In this document: positions 24,501-33,861 of the stretch, piece by piece | How positions within the stretch are numbered: the first letter of the stretch is position 1 | Layout of the letters: each line of letters begins with the position of its first letter | From: Tillandsia leiboldiana | Taxonomy: Eukaryota; Streptophyta; Magnoliopsida; Poales; Bromeliaceae | Direction of reading: 5' to 3' | DNA: 64,000 bases | Assembly: GCA_029204045.2 (NCBI GenBank) | Contig: JAQNDB010000104.1 | Coordinates: forward strand, 62,001-126,000 | Translations under genes and position numbers: made by a program | The notes under the pieces: model-generated | Databases searched by the model: none | Told to the model about the DNA's origin: nothing | The model's input: the letters and a program-made list of their open reading frames with translations, nothing else

Positions 24501-25582
24501 GATTGATTATTGCTGCTAGTTTCATGTCTCTTGTCATATGACCTTATTCAGATATGCATGATTGATTCTGATTGATTGATACAGACAGATGATTGTTTCC
24601 CTGTTGGGATACCTCGGCTTGTTGCCGACTACCCGGTCATTAGACCGCGAGATTGAGCATAGCATGATGATTGCCACGCACTGCTGTACTTCACGTACAC
24701 TGACGGTTTGGCCACCGTCATAGTGTTCTTTACCGGTAAAGTGGTCTAGAGAAAAGACCCGTGAGCTTGTTGCACTAGGACTGCTTGGCGTCTGTAAGTG
24801 CAGGTTATGTCAGCGGATGGGGTGCTGTACAGTGGCTTAGCCTGAGGTCCTTGGGACCAATACTGGCGTTGATTGGGTACTTGAGTTATTTTATTGACGC
24901 ATTCTTATTATCTTGCGCTGTTATTGATAGATATCTTACCCTGTACCCTTACTGCTCAGTTCATGATTGATTATCTCGTTTACATACATATATGTCCAGC
25001 ATTTACTACTTGCAGTTTCACTACCCTTGATTACCTGCTTATTCAGATATCTGTGGATTTTGTTGATTATCAGTAGATCTGTTATATTATTCAGCTTTAC
25101 CTATGACTCTTACTATCCGCAGATTATTGTACCCAGTAGGTACGATTAGCTATTTCTCGGCTCGTCGTGCCCACTGGGATGCACTCCGGTGTATCTCACA
25201 CCCCTGGGTGACTGTTTTTCAGGTCGTTCGGGTAGTGGGGTGTCGGGACGATCCAGTGAGCCTGTCACGATAGAGCTGTCCCCCTGATGATAGTTATGAT
25301 GATTGAGATTCCCGATGACTTGTAGCTGATCCTTATTTATGTTATTTCAGTTTCTAGTTTGTTATGACATTTCAGATTGTTGACATTGTGATATTCGGAT
25401 TATACTCTGATGATTAGTATTGTTTAGTTGTGATAGTGATTGCTCTTTGATTGATGATTGGATTAGTTTAGCCGTGCATGTATAGGGGTTTTCCTATATG
25501 TGTGGCGGTCTGTTACGCCCGTTTTGCAAACTCTGATTTAAAAAAAAATTTTAGACTGGATTTTTAAACTCGGGGCGTGACA
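21593..25582 (+). mobile_element. Solo-like LTR, ~4.0 kb, gypsy-type
   Basis: Complete LTR boundaries: TGTAAGAATTTG at the left, GGGGCGTGACA at the right. The flanks do not match (GGTAA before, CCGAG after), so this is not a simple solo LTR. It carries a TATA-like box (~22370), a GC-rich leader with CCGCCGCC tracts, the CTTTACCGGTAAAG palindrome at 24728-24741, and a short poly-A (25543-25551) before the end. The 243-codon open frame at 22554-23285 has no recognisable domain and lies in the leader; I do not call it a gene. Confidence 0.9.
22370..22379 (+). promoter_or_regulatory. Candidate LTR TATA box
   Basis: CTATTTATAG in an otherwise GC-richer LTR segment, followed ~30-70 bp later by a CT-rich, CCACCACATC-containing stretch that looks like a transcript leader. 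Position within the LTR (U3/R boundary) fits. No functional evidence. Confidence 0.45.
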
Positions 25583-26399
25583 CCGAGAACAAGTTCTAAT
25601 CCTTACTTGACATGTTAAAACGTTTAGTATCAAATTTCATATATTTTTAGATTCCGCATATCCTATAAACTATACATTAACTGTTTTTTTGTTAAAATCT
25701 CCAAAAAATTTCCCTCTGTAGAAGAAACAAAGCTCCGAATAAAAGTTTCTGCTTCAAAGGATCCTAAGCTCCAAACTACAGCAAAAGATTCAAACTTTTT
25801 CTTTCAAAATGCTCTAGTAGAGATTCTTGTAGTTGAAAGTATATGCAAAATTTAAGTCTCACACTACACCAAATAGGCACTAGACAAACTTCACCGATCT
25901 AGAAAACAATGCCTTGGCTGACATTGCAAAAACGGACCGAATCAAGTTAGCACTTAGTACCCCCTTCAGTCTAGCTTTGCTTTAACTTCATCTACAATAA
26001 CCTAAACTAAATCATTTAACAAATGAAAAAGATTGGAGCTTTTGCAATGTTTGGAAGTTGCAATGTGCATGCGAGCCACAAAAGCAGAAAATATTCTTAG
26101 AAGGATTTTAATAGAAATCAAGGGAGTTTTAGCAACAAGCATTTAGTGCTTCTTCAAATAGTACAGCTAAACAACACTTCAACAAAATGCACTACACCAT
26201 ATAACCAACCAGAATAAAAGTATAAGGTACATTTAGAGGGTAAAACTGACCATATATAACTACACTACATAGAGCAATGAGAAAAGACGTACTGTCTTAG
26301 AAAGGTTTTCACTTAGTTGACCCTGTATAGTGAATCAAAATGCTTGTTTATTGATAAAACGTATTACTCGAGCACTCTTGTAACATGAACAATTGAGTT

Positions 26400-27700
26400 T
26401 TTAGTATTAAGTATTTTAATTTATAGAATGTTAATATAATTTCTCTGTAGGTGTATACATGAATTTTATATTTAAATGAGTTAACATAACTAAGTTAGAA
26501 GTACGAAAATAACAACTCTTATTGAAACCTTTTTTGAGATGTAATTTATTTTTTGTTTCGAGGATGAAAAATTGATTGGATGTTCAAGAACTGATTGGTG
26601 GTATGTAAATATGTAATGCATAATTTAATCAATTGAGATTGTGGCATAATGTTGTGCAAATTTATCTAACGAGAGTTTGTACAATGATTATGGCAGGAAG
26701 AATATATAGAAGCCGATTCAGGGAATTTATGTCAATTGATGTTTAGAGGAGCCTAATTTGGATGGTTAAGAATTTGATTGTTGGTATGTAAACTATGTTA
26801 TTTACGGAAAGCATACTAAAGAATTTTGAAATTGAGAAAAAAATAATAATTGCTTACAAGGAATAGTTCCATCTAAGTAGTGAGGTGCTTGATCAATTGA
26901 ATTTGAGGATAAAACTTACCTTTGGTGCGTGTAGGTGATTAGTGATGTGGTACTATGTACTTATGTTGGTGATAAAATTTTCCTTCTAAATGAAGCTGTG
27001 AATTTTTGTTCATTAATTGAACAGATTGAATAGTACATTTGATCGACAACCAATATTGTTTCTAACAAATTTATTGTATATTTCACACTAGGAAGAGTAT
27101 AGGAAAGCTGATTGGGCCAATTGCTTTTCTAGAGGAGCCTAGTTCATATGTTCAAGAATTTGCTTGCCGATATGTTAATTATGTTATCATCCAAAAACAT
27201 GATCATGAGTTCTTGGACAATTGAGGATAATAAAAAATTACTTCTAATGGATATTTTCACCTAACTATTGAGGACTTCAATCAATTGAATTTGAGGATGA
27301 AATTTACTTTAGGATAGGTAGGTAACCTACAATGTGATACCATGTAACGATGTCGATAATCAATTCTTTTCAAGTTGAACTATAGGATTATTTAATTGAC
27401 CCAAATATGTGGGTCGGACCATGCATTGAATCAATTGATATTGTGCCATGATATTCCGTGTTGAGAATATTTGTATGATATTAGGGTTTATATGTAGAAG
27501 CTTATCCATGAATTCTATTTCAATCGATGTTTAGAAAAACCTTTGGGTTGTTGAATTAATGCACGACGATTAATATTTCCATTCACGGAATTTTTAAATA
27601 TAATTTCCTAATAGGTGTATGTGTGAAATATAATATTCGAAGTGGGTTTAACACAAATGAATTTAAGTATGCAAATCTAAGATATTTAGAACATCTACAA
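26400..27700. repeat. Diverged ~394-bp tandem repeat (left arm)
   Basis: Landmarks recur about every 390-395 bp: AGAAGCCGATTCAGGGAATT (26711), AAAGCTGATTGGGCCAATT (27106) and AGAAGCTTATCCATGAATT (27497); also CAATTGAATTTGAGGAT at ~26895 and ~27284. About three monomers, perhaps 65-75% alike by eye. No ORF. The right-arm copy spans about 59000-60300, and a related piece sits at 62213-62480. Confidence 0.7.
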
Positions 27701-28250
27701 TATAAGTACTTTTCTTTTGTCAACAAAAAAAATTCATCAACAAATACTCAGTAGGAATTCCTTTGCATTCCGCTCTTCCACTATACCTCTATTTGGTAAT
27801 TACATGCTCTCTACACAAAAGAAAACCCTCCATCCCTAATTCAACTCTAAGGTAAATTTCTCAATCATCCTAAAATTTAACCTAACTTTCATTTTCCTTT
27901 ATATGCATTTTATTCTCAATATCATCCCCGGTGTCTTAAATCAAGTTTTCTCCCGGTTTGGAAATATAAAGTTTATTTTTTAACAAATCAATCAATGCTA
28001 GCTATTACTAATTTTCTAATTTATTTCATCCTGGATTCTACCAATGACAAATAATTTACAAACACTAAAAATTACTAAATGTCTACAACTAGTTATCTAT
28101 AGTTACATGCGAGTTGTACAATACTAAATTCAGTACATGTAGGGAAAAAAAAACTATTGAACTTTACAGATGGCAACAACAACAACAACAACAAAACTTT
28201 TAGTCAAAAAGGTGTGTAGTAGAAGAACGAAGTAAAGAGAGCAACATCAC

Positions 28251-28311
28251 CTGTCGGAAAGGGTAGCTCCTTCAGTAGCAAGCTTCCTATTGTCTTCCCA
28301 TACAAATAGCA
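28251..28311 (-). pseudogene. Diverged AXS exon copy (left arm)
   Basis: On the minus strand the segment reads CYLYGKTIGSLLLKELPFPTG followed by GTGATG at the donor position. It aligns with the AXS exon whose nearby copy (29008-29115) reads CKVYGKAFGSFLPKDQSLRQ. It is a second, older copy of that exon: the flanking intron starts alike (GTGATGTTGCTCTC against GTGATGTTTCCCTC), but upstream coding sequence is not recognisable. UDP-apiose/xylose synthase would act in the cytosol on UDP-glucuronate; this fragment cannot. The mirror copy is at 58342-58402. Confidence 0.65.
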
Positions 28312-29007
28312 AGTTAGGAACGGATGGTTTGCGCTACCGCTAGGACTACTGATTTCCTTCCAGATAATTATAAATTGTTATTCACTAATGCATTATATAT
28401 TGATTGTATATACTAATTATCTAACAAACTACTAGTTAATTTACTAAGTATTACCTATTGGATTTACTAATATACACAAAGACACATTTTGGAAGATAAA
28501 ACAAGTTCGCATGCATGCTTTTTCATCTTCATAACACCTTTTTACTTGATCAGTTGTAACTAACTAGATCTCGTATGGATGCTAGAATTCCAATTCATGA
28601 ATAGATTCAGGATTAACCAACCAAAAAAAAATCCAAATAAATATAGCGAAAATGGCATATCTCTATCAAAGAGAAAGTCGCGGCTCACTTTAAACTAATG
28701 ACCCACTTTAAACTATGTTACCAGCTAGTACTAGATCAAGGACGAGCTTAATTACATATTCAAACACCAAACAAACCATTATTGCGGAAATCACATAAAT
28801 ATTCTACAACACCATTACAAATTTGCAATTGGTCTTGCACATTTGAACTTTCTTTTTTCAGTTTTCATGAGGAAAACGAGTATGAACACTAATCAACTTG
28901 ACTTCTTGACATTTTTTTCTATATTTTCTTCGGCTTGTACAGATAAGAAAATAACATAAAATTGTTAGATACAATAACGAACAAAAAAAATAAGAGGGAA
29001 ACATCAC

Positions 29008-29115
29008 CTGTCGCAGAGATTGATCCTTTGGGAGAAAGCTTCCAAAAGCCTTCCCGTACACCTTGCAAGAAGAGAAGTGAATGAGCCGCTTGCTATTTTC
29101 AGAACAATACTCAAC
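29008..29115 (-). pseudogene. AXS: AXS exon 3-like fragment (left arm)
   Basis: A 108-bp exon with intact borders (TGCAG before, GTGATG after on the minus strand) and no stop. It encodes VEYCSENSKRLIHFSSCKVY and then GKAFGSFLPKDQSLRQ, the conserved segment of UDP-D-apiose/UDP-D-xylose synthase after the NAD-binding region. In the known family an exon encoding the NLAAICTPADY region should lie between exon 1 and this one; it is not seen here. Downstream exons with the Tyr-x3-Lys catalytic pair are also absent. Part of the chimeric locus 29008-31121. Confidence 0.85.
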
Positions 29116-29371
29116 CTGCATTGTGATGCCACGGCACAATGACGGTGGAAAATTAGGGACAGTGGGCAGAGATTCGGATATGCACGAAACACACAAAACT
29201 TACGTAAGGGAATCCATCGAAACAACGCTATAGATACAAGGAACAAAGAAGAAGTAGAAGGCAAAAGAAACCAGAAAGACAGCAGGAGGGAAGAAACAAG
29301 GTACAGGTGAGGAAGCTAATAAAAAGAAGGCATCCGGAGAAAGGGGATAAGCGAATCTGATAGGAGCTCAC

Positions 29372-29483
29372 CATATCCGAAATCTTGATGAGGCCCTCAA
29401 GTCGGTAGTCGTTCTTGATGTTGAGTCGGTGGAACTGGATCCGGCCGTGCTCCAAGCGGGGACTCGAAGAGGTGCTTGATCTT
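29372..29483 (-). pseudogene. Third AXS exon-1 piece, frameshifted (left arm)
   Basis: It reads KIKHLFESPL, then after a one-base shift HGRIQFHRLNIKNDYRLEGL and IKISDM before a GTGAGC donor. It is homologous to the end of AXS exon 1, with one extra base relative to the other two copies. The right arm has the same frameshift, so it predates the inverted duplication. Confidence 0.8.
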
Positions 29484-29603
29484 CCCGGCGGAGAAGCGGA
29501 TCTGCAGAAAATGGGGGGTCAATGGGAGCTGCAGAGGAGGGACCTGTCGGCGGAGGAGCCAGTGTGAGAGAGAGAGAGAGAGGAAGGAGGGCGAGAAGCT
29601 CAC

Positions 29604-29782
29604 CAGATCGGACATCTTGATGAGCCATTCGAGTCGGGAGTCGTTCTTGATGTTGAGTCGATGGAACTGGATCCGGCCGTGCTCCGGCGGGGGCTGGAGG
29701 AGGTTCTTGATCTTGTCGCTGTAGACATCAACGGCGAGCACCTTGTGGGCCATGCCCTCGTCATCAATCGCCTTGTATTGAC
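29604..29782 (-). pseudogene. In-frame DnaJ/AXS fusion exon (left arm)
   Basis: A 179-bp exon between ATTTAG and GTGAGC. It begins with the DnaJ C-terminal domain (GQYKAIDDEGM), then switches without frame loss to the AXS exon-1 sequence HKVLAVDVYSDKIKNLLQPP and onward to IKMSDL. The junction reads GAGGGCATGG/CCCACAAGGTG here and GGGCATGCC/CCACAAGGTG in the right arm. In normal DnaJ proteins a PxYQRPF-type segment should follow DEGMP. Confidence 0.88.
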
Positions 29783-29885
29783 CTAAATTGTAAAGTGTGT
29801 CGGAGTCGCAGGGTAAATAAATAGAATCAGCAAGCTTATTTACATGTTAGTAAGGCCTAATAAGCAAATTGATAGGAAAGTATAC

Positions 29886-30084
29886 CTGGCTTAATGACTT
29901 CCCCAGGATTCGACTTTATTAGCAGCTGTCGGCCATCAAGATGGTTGAGAGTGAATTGGAAACCGCATAGTGCCTCGGTCAGGCTGAGTGTATGGTCGAT
30001 GTAGAGGTCGTCAAACTTCCTCTTAAATTTAGGGTGCTCTTTAACTTGCAAGACAATTACTATATCTCCTGTTACTGTATCAGG
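29886..30084 (-). pseudogene. DnaJ C-terminal domain exon (left arm)
   Basis: 199 bp, open, with canonical borders. It encodes PDTVTGDIVIVLQVKEHPKF, then FDDLYIDHTLSLTEALCGFQ and onward to SNPGEVIKP, typical of the substrate-binding C-terminal domain of type I plant DnaJ (AtJ2/AtJ3/ANJ1 family), co-chaperones of Hsp70. Intact by itself, but the gene lacks the J domain and the chain end. Confidence 0.88.
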
Positions 30085-30268
30085 CTGCAATCATTGCAGT
30101 AGCGTTAAACGACTGAAAATACAAACCGACATTGATCCGGCATAGAAACATGTATCGAAACCTAAAGAATTAGCCTCCCCAAAGAACAACAAAAACTAAC
30201 AAGAAATAGCTCGAAGCTAACAAGTGCAACAAAGAATTAAAACAAGGGTCGGGTCGACAAGAACTCAC

Positions 30269-30411
30269 GGCTTCATCAGCTTCTCCTTGGAATACAATCT
30301 TCTGGCCATGCTGCATCCCCTTCTCGACATGAACCTCCAACACCTTCTTCTCCTGAACGACTTTGTTACCCTTGCAGTTTGGGCACTTGTCTTTGTCGCT
30401 GATGACCTCGC
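30269..30411 (-). pseudogene. DnaJ zinc-finger exon, second half (left arm)
   Basis: 143 bp. It encodes EVISDKDKCPNCKGNKVVQE, then KVLEVHVEKGMQHGQKIVFQ and GEADEA. CPNCKGNK is the fourth cysteine repeat of the type I DnaJ zinc finger. Borders are GCAG and GTGAGT. Confidence 0.88.
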
Positions 30412-30514
30412 CTGCATAACAACAACATAATTGGGAGATGCCGAAGGAACAAAAAAAATTAAAAAAGAGTAGAACCGAACCAAAAATTGATATAAAACAC
30501 TGCATGAAACTAAC

Positions 30515-30648
30515 CTGAGCCTCTGCACTCAGGGCAAACATGTTGCATCTGTTGGATCATGCCCAGTCCTATCTGTCTAGTCACTGTCCTCACTCCTGAA
30601 CCTTGGCATCCGAAGCATCTTCCTGATGCACCACTTTTTGAACCTTTT
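30515..30648 (-). pseudogene. DnaJ zinc-finger exon, first half (left arm)
   Basis: 134 bp. In the DnaJ frame it encodes KGSKSGASGRCFGCQGSG, then TVTRQIGLGMIQQMQHVCPE and CRGSG, with two CxxCxGxG repeats (CFGCQGSG, CPECRGSG). The first CxxCxGxG repeat and the J and Gly-rich regions of a complete DnaJ are missing upstream, where AXS intron sequence is found instead. Confidence 0.88.
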
Positions 30649-30845
30649 CTGAATATTAATGAATGTAGCAAGAAACATAAGAACTGAGAGAGAATTGTAA
30701 AACAGGGAATTAAAATTCACTTGGAAGGAACAACAGGGGCGGATCTGCAGAAAAGGGGGGGGGCAATGGGAGCTGCAGAGGAGGGACCTGTCGGCGGAGG
30801 AGCCAGTGTGAGAGAGAGAGAGAGGAAGGAGGGCGAGAAGCTCAC

Positions 30846-31121
30846 CAGATCGGACATCTTGATGAGGCCTTCGAGTCGGGAGTCGTTCTTTATGTTGAGT
30901 CGATGGAACTGGATCCGGCCGTGCTCCGGCGGGGGGCGGAGGAGGTTCTTGATCTTGTCGCTGTAGACGTCGACGGCGAGCACCTTGTGGGGGGTCCCCG
31001 CCAAAAGCTTCTCAAACAGGTGGGATCCGATGAACCCACCCGCCCCGATCATGCAAATCCTCAGCGGCCGGATTGGGTCTCCGTCCAGATCCAGCCTCGT
31101 CGCACCAGTCGTCGACGCCAG
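30846..31121 (-). pseudogene. AXS: AXS exon 1 (left arm)
   Basis: It encodes LASTTGATRLDLDGDPIRPL, then the NAD-binding Rossmann motif ICMIGAGGFIGSHLFEKL, and runs to LEGLIKMSDL before GTGAGC. This is the N-terminal part of UDP-D-apiose/UDP-D-xylose synthase, the cytosolic enzyme that makes UDP-apiose and UDP-xylose from UDP-glucuronate for cell-wall polymers. Where family members start MA, this reads CTG GCG, so the start codon seems lost; the frame is open further upstream to an ATG at 31424. Confidence 0.87.
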
Positions 31122-31919
31122 TCCGATCCTCTTCCTCTTCTTGAGATCGACGGGCGGAGCAGCCTGCCAGGACCCTCGGCTGAGGATTGAAAATGTAAAT
31201 GGCAATGGAGATGGAAGGGGGGACGGGAGAAAGAAGACGAGCAGGGCGCGGAGTCGTATAGAGGAACGTGGGGCGGGTGACGTTCGTGTGGAAGAGAGAC
31301 GAAGAGTAGGGTTCGTAGAGAGGATAGAGAAGAAAGATGACCGTTTGAGATGATTTAAAGATGCCCGGATCCGATTAGCAGGATCTGATCCGATTCCACT
31401 AGGACCAGATATGCCAGTATGCAAGGATAGTAAGAATTAATAATTTAAAAATTAAAGTTGAGTTTGATGAGTTGGTTTTAATTGTAATATAGTTTATTAA
31501 ACGATTTAATTTAATTTTTTAAATTAAATAAGTTAAAAAAAAAAAATTTGTATCGCTCTAATCAGTTCAAATAAGTGAAAATCTTGTGAAAATATTATCT
31601 GACTTAAATTCGACCGTCACTGAAATTTTATTCCAATTTACACTAAGACTCGAAACTCTTGATAAAAATTTCTTAAATCTGACCGTTAGCATGACTCTAG
31701 TCTGAATCCGGCTAAGACTCGAATTTTTCACGTGCGGGATGGAATGTTTTATTAATTTACAATAATTTAGTAAATTGCACCACTAGTCCTCAAATTTGTA
31801 AATCAAAAATTTCAAGCAAACTTATTTTTTTTATTCGAACTTAAATTGTGAATATAAATTTATGATTTAAATTTTCAATTGAATTTAACTCTTTAACATT
31901 TTATTTACAATTTAAAATT

Positions 31920-32004
31920 TATAAGGTTAGGGTATAGGGTATAGGGTTTAGGGTATAGGGTTTTAGGATTTAGGATTTAGGGTTTAAGGGGTTTAGAGTT
32001 TTAG
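31920..32004. repeat. Degenerate telomere-like repeat (left arm)
   Basis: About 85 bp of GGGTTTA, GGGTATA and GGATTTA heptamer-like variants, e.g. GGGTATAGGGTTTAGGGTAT. It resembles decayed TTTAGGG plant telomere repeat. The mirror is at about 43583-43675. Confidence 0.75.
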
Positions 32005-32029
32005 GCCCCGTTTGGTTCGGGTATAAATT

Positions 32030-33830
32030 TAAATCAACTTATTCATCAAACATAATTTTTAATTATTTTTGTATTTTATTTTTGTATAATTTTTTATTTT
32101 ATTTAGAATTTTACGTGTTTTCAAATTATAAATTTTATTTTTTTGTATATAAATAAGTGAAAAATTTAAAAAACCAAAATAAAAGAATTTGGTTCAATTT
32201 AAACCGGTATTGGACCTGATTTGGACGAATATCGGGCCGGATTTGGACTGGAATTGGACAAAGATCAAACCAAGAAAGAGTCTCAGTACGAGCAAGGATT
32301 GTAGCGGGTCAAACCGGGATGGAGATCTTGCAGCTATCGGGCCGGACAGGAATCGAACCCATTTAGGCCCGTGATAATATAGTTTACTATATATTAACCA
32401 AGAATCTTTTTTTTTTTTTTGTTTTTTTACATAATAAATTTGAATTAAAAATTTTTAAAAATATTTAAATTATACGAAATTTAAATTTAAATTTTGTTAT
32501 CGAATAGAAATTCAAATTTTGATATATTTATTTTAAAAATGCATACTTACATTTTGAATTCATTCGAATTAGTGGAAAATAAAAAAATAATTAATATGTA
32601 ATTAAAAAAATATATGAAATTATATCAAATTTAAAAACATAAAATCATATCTTAATTTATTTATATAATTTAAACTAAAATTTATACTTTTTAATTTAAA
32701 ATTTTAGTTTAAATTGTGAGCTAAATATAGTTTGGGATATTAAATTTGAATTAACAATTAACAAAATTTAATTAAAGTTGATTAAAATTAAATTATGAAC
32801 TATATTTAATTTATTGAATAGAAATTATGATATAAATTTGATTTTGAATTTATTATTTGAATATAAACAATTGTCCATTTGACATATCTATTTTTAAATC
32901 TACTTATTCATCAAACATAATTTTAATTTCCTTTTATATTTTATTTTTGTATATATTTTTATTTTTTTATAGAATTTCACGACTCAAAAGCTTTTAAATT
33001 ATAAATTATAATTTGTTGTATATAAAAAATAATTTAAAATGTTTAAAATCCAAAATAAAAGAATTTTGTTCGATTTTCACCCGGATCGGACCGGAATCGG
33101 ACCGGCTTTGGACCGGTATTGAACCGGAATTGGGCCGTACTTGGACCGGAATCGAAACACGAAGGAATATCGGTCCGAGCAGATACGGGAGGGGGCCGGG
33201 ATCGAAACGGGCCGAACTTGGAGTGGGATATTGCTGCTATCGGGCCTGCCATGAATCGGACCCATTTAGACCCGTCAAAATTAGTTTACTGTATATCATT
33301 CATTTAATTTTTTTTTTTGAATAATAAATTTGAATTAAAAATTTTTAAAAATGTTTAAATTCGAGAAAAATTAAATTTTAATTTTTTAATTGAATGGGAA
33401 TTCAAATGCCGATACATTTATTTTTAAAACGATTTCTTACCTTTTGGATTCATACGAAAAATAAAAAAAAACAATTAATATGTAATTAAAAAGTTATACG
33501 AAATTATATCTAATTTAAATATATGAAATCATATCTTAAATTATTTATATAATTTAAATTAAATTTATAATTTTTAAATTAAAATTTGAGTTTAAATTAT
33601 GAGATAAATATAATTTTGGATATTAAATTGGATTAAAATTAAATTTTAAATTATATTTAAATTTATGAAAAAAAAATTATTATTATTTTTTTTTTTGAAC
33701 TTGCTATTTGATTTTAAACACTTGTTTATTTGATATATCTATTTTTAAATCATTTTATTCATCAAACGTAATTTTTATTTATATTTGTAGTTTATTTTTG
33801 TATAATTTTTTATTTTATTTATTGAGATTA
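32030..33830. repeat. ~860-bp tandem repeats with 11-bp minisatellite cores (left arm)
   Basis: The phrase TTATTCATCAAACATAATTT recurs at ~32039 and ~32905, and with one change at ~33760, spacing 855-866 bp. Each full unit has an AT-rich flank and a GC-rich core (32200-32370 and 33088-33290) made of 11-bp repeats, then a shared tail around GGGCC(T/G)G and ACCCATTTAG. Just upstream, GGCCCCGTTTGGTTCGG at ~32004 looks like a plant DNA-transposon end, but I could not find its partner end. Confidence 0.75.
33088..33164. repeat. 11-bp minisatellite, consensus GGACCGGAATY
   Basis: Seven consecutive 11-bp units: GGACCGGAATC, GGACCGGCTTT, GGACCGGTATT, GAACCGGAATT, GGGCCGTACTT, GGACCGGAATC, GAAACACGAAG. 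The same period is seen at 32206-32275 and in the palindrome spacer at 37213-37289. Confidence 0.85.
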
Positions 33831-33861
33831 AAAAATATTCAAATTGTCGGATTTTTTCAAT

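Larger units (their letters stand above)
29008..31121 (-). pseudogene. Chimeric AXS-DnaJ-AXS pseudogene (left arm)
   Basis: Order on the minus strand: AXS exon 1 (31121-30846), four DnaJ exons (30648-30515, 30411-30269, 30084-29886, and the start of 29782-29604), AXS exon-1 sequence fused in frame within that last exon, a third frameshifted AXS exon-1 piece (29483-29372), and AXS exon 3 (29115-29008). Splice sites and introns are kept, so the DnaJ part came as genomic DNA, not as a retrocopy. AXS exon 1 lacks its expected ATG. No J domain, no catalytic AXS core, and no proper end, so neither parent enzyme can be made. A transcript with an in-frame fusion exon is still conceivable. The right arm has a mirror copy at 44480-46591. 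Confidence 0.88.

Noticed and set aside
30717..31424. AXS as a functional gene with an upstream ATG at 31424
   Set aside because: The upstream extension has no family support, the expected start reads CTG, exon 2 and the catalytic exons are missing, and DnaJ sequence follows exon 1.
32189..33324. Open frames with repeated GPxxDxxWTGI-like residues
   Set aside because: Direct translation of the 11-bp minisatellite; three units equal eleven codons, which gives a false protein repeat.
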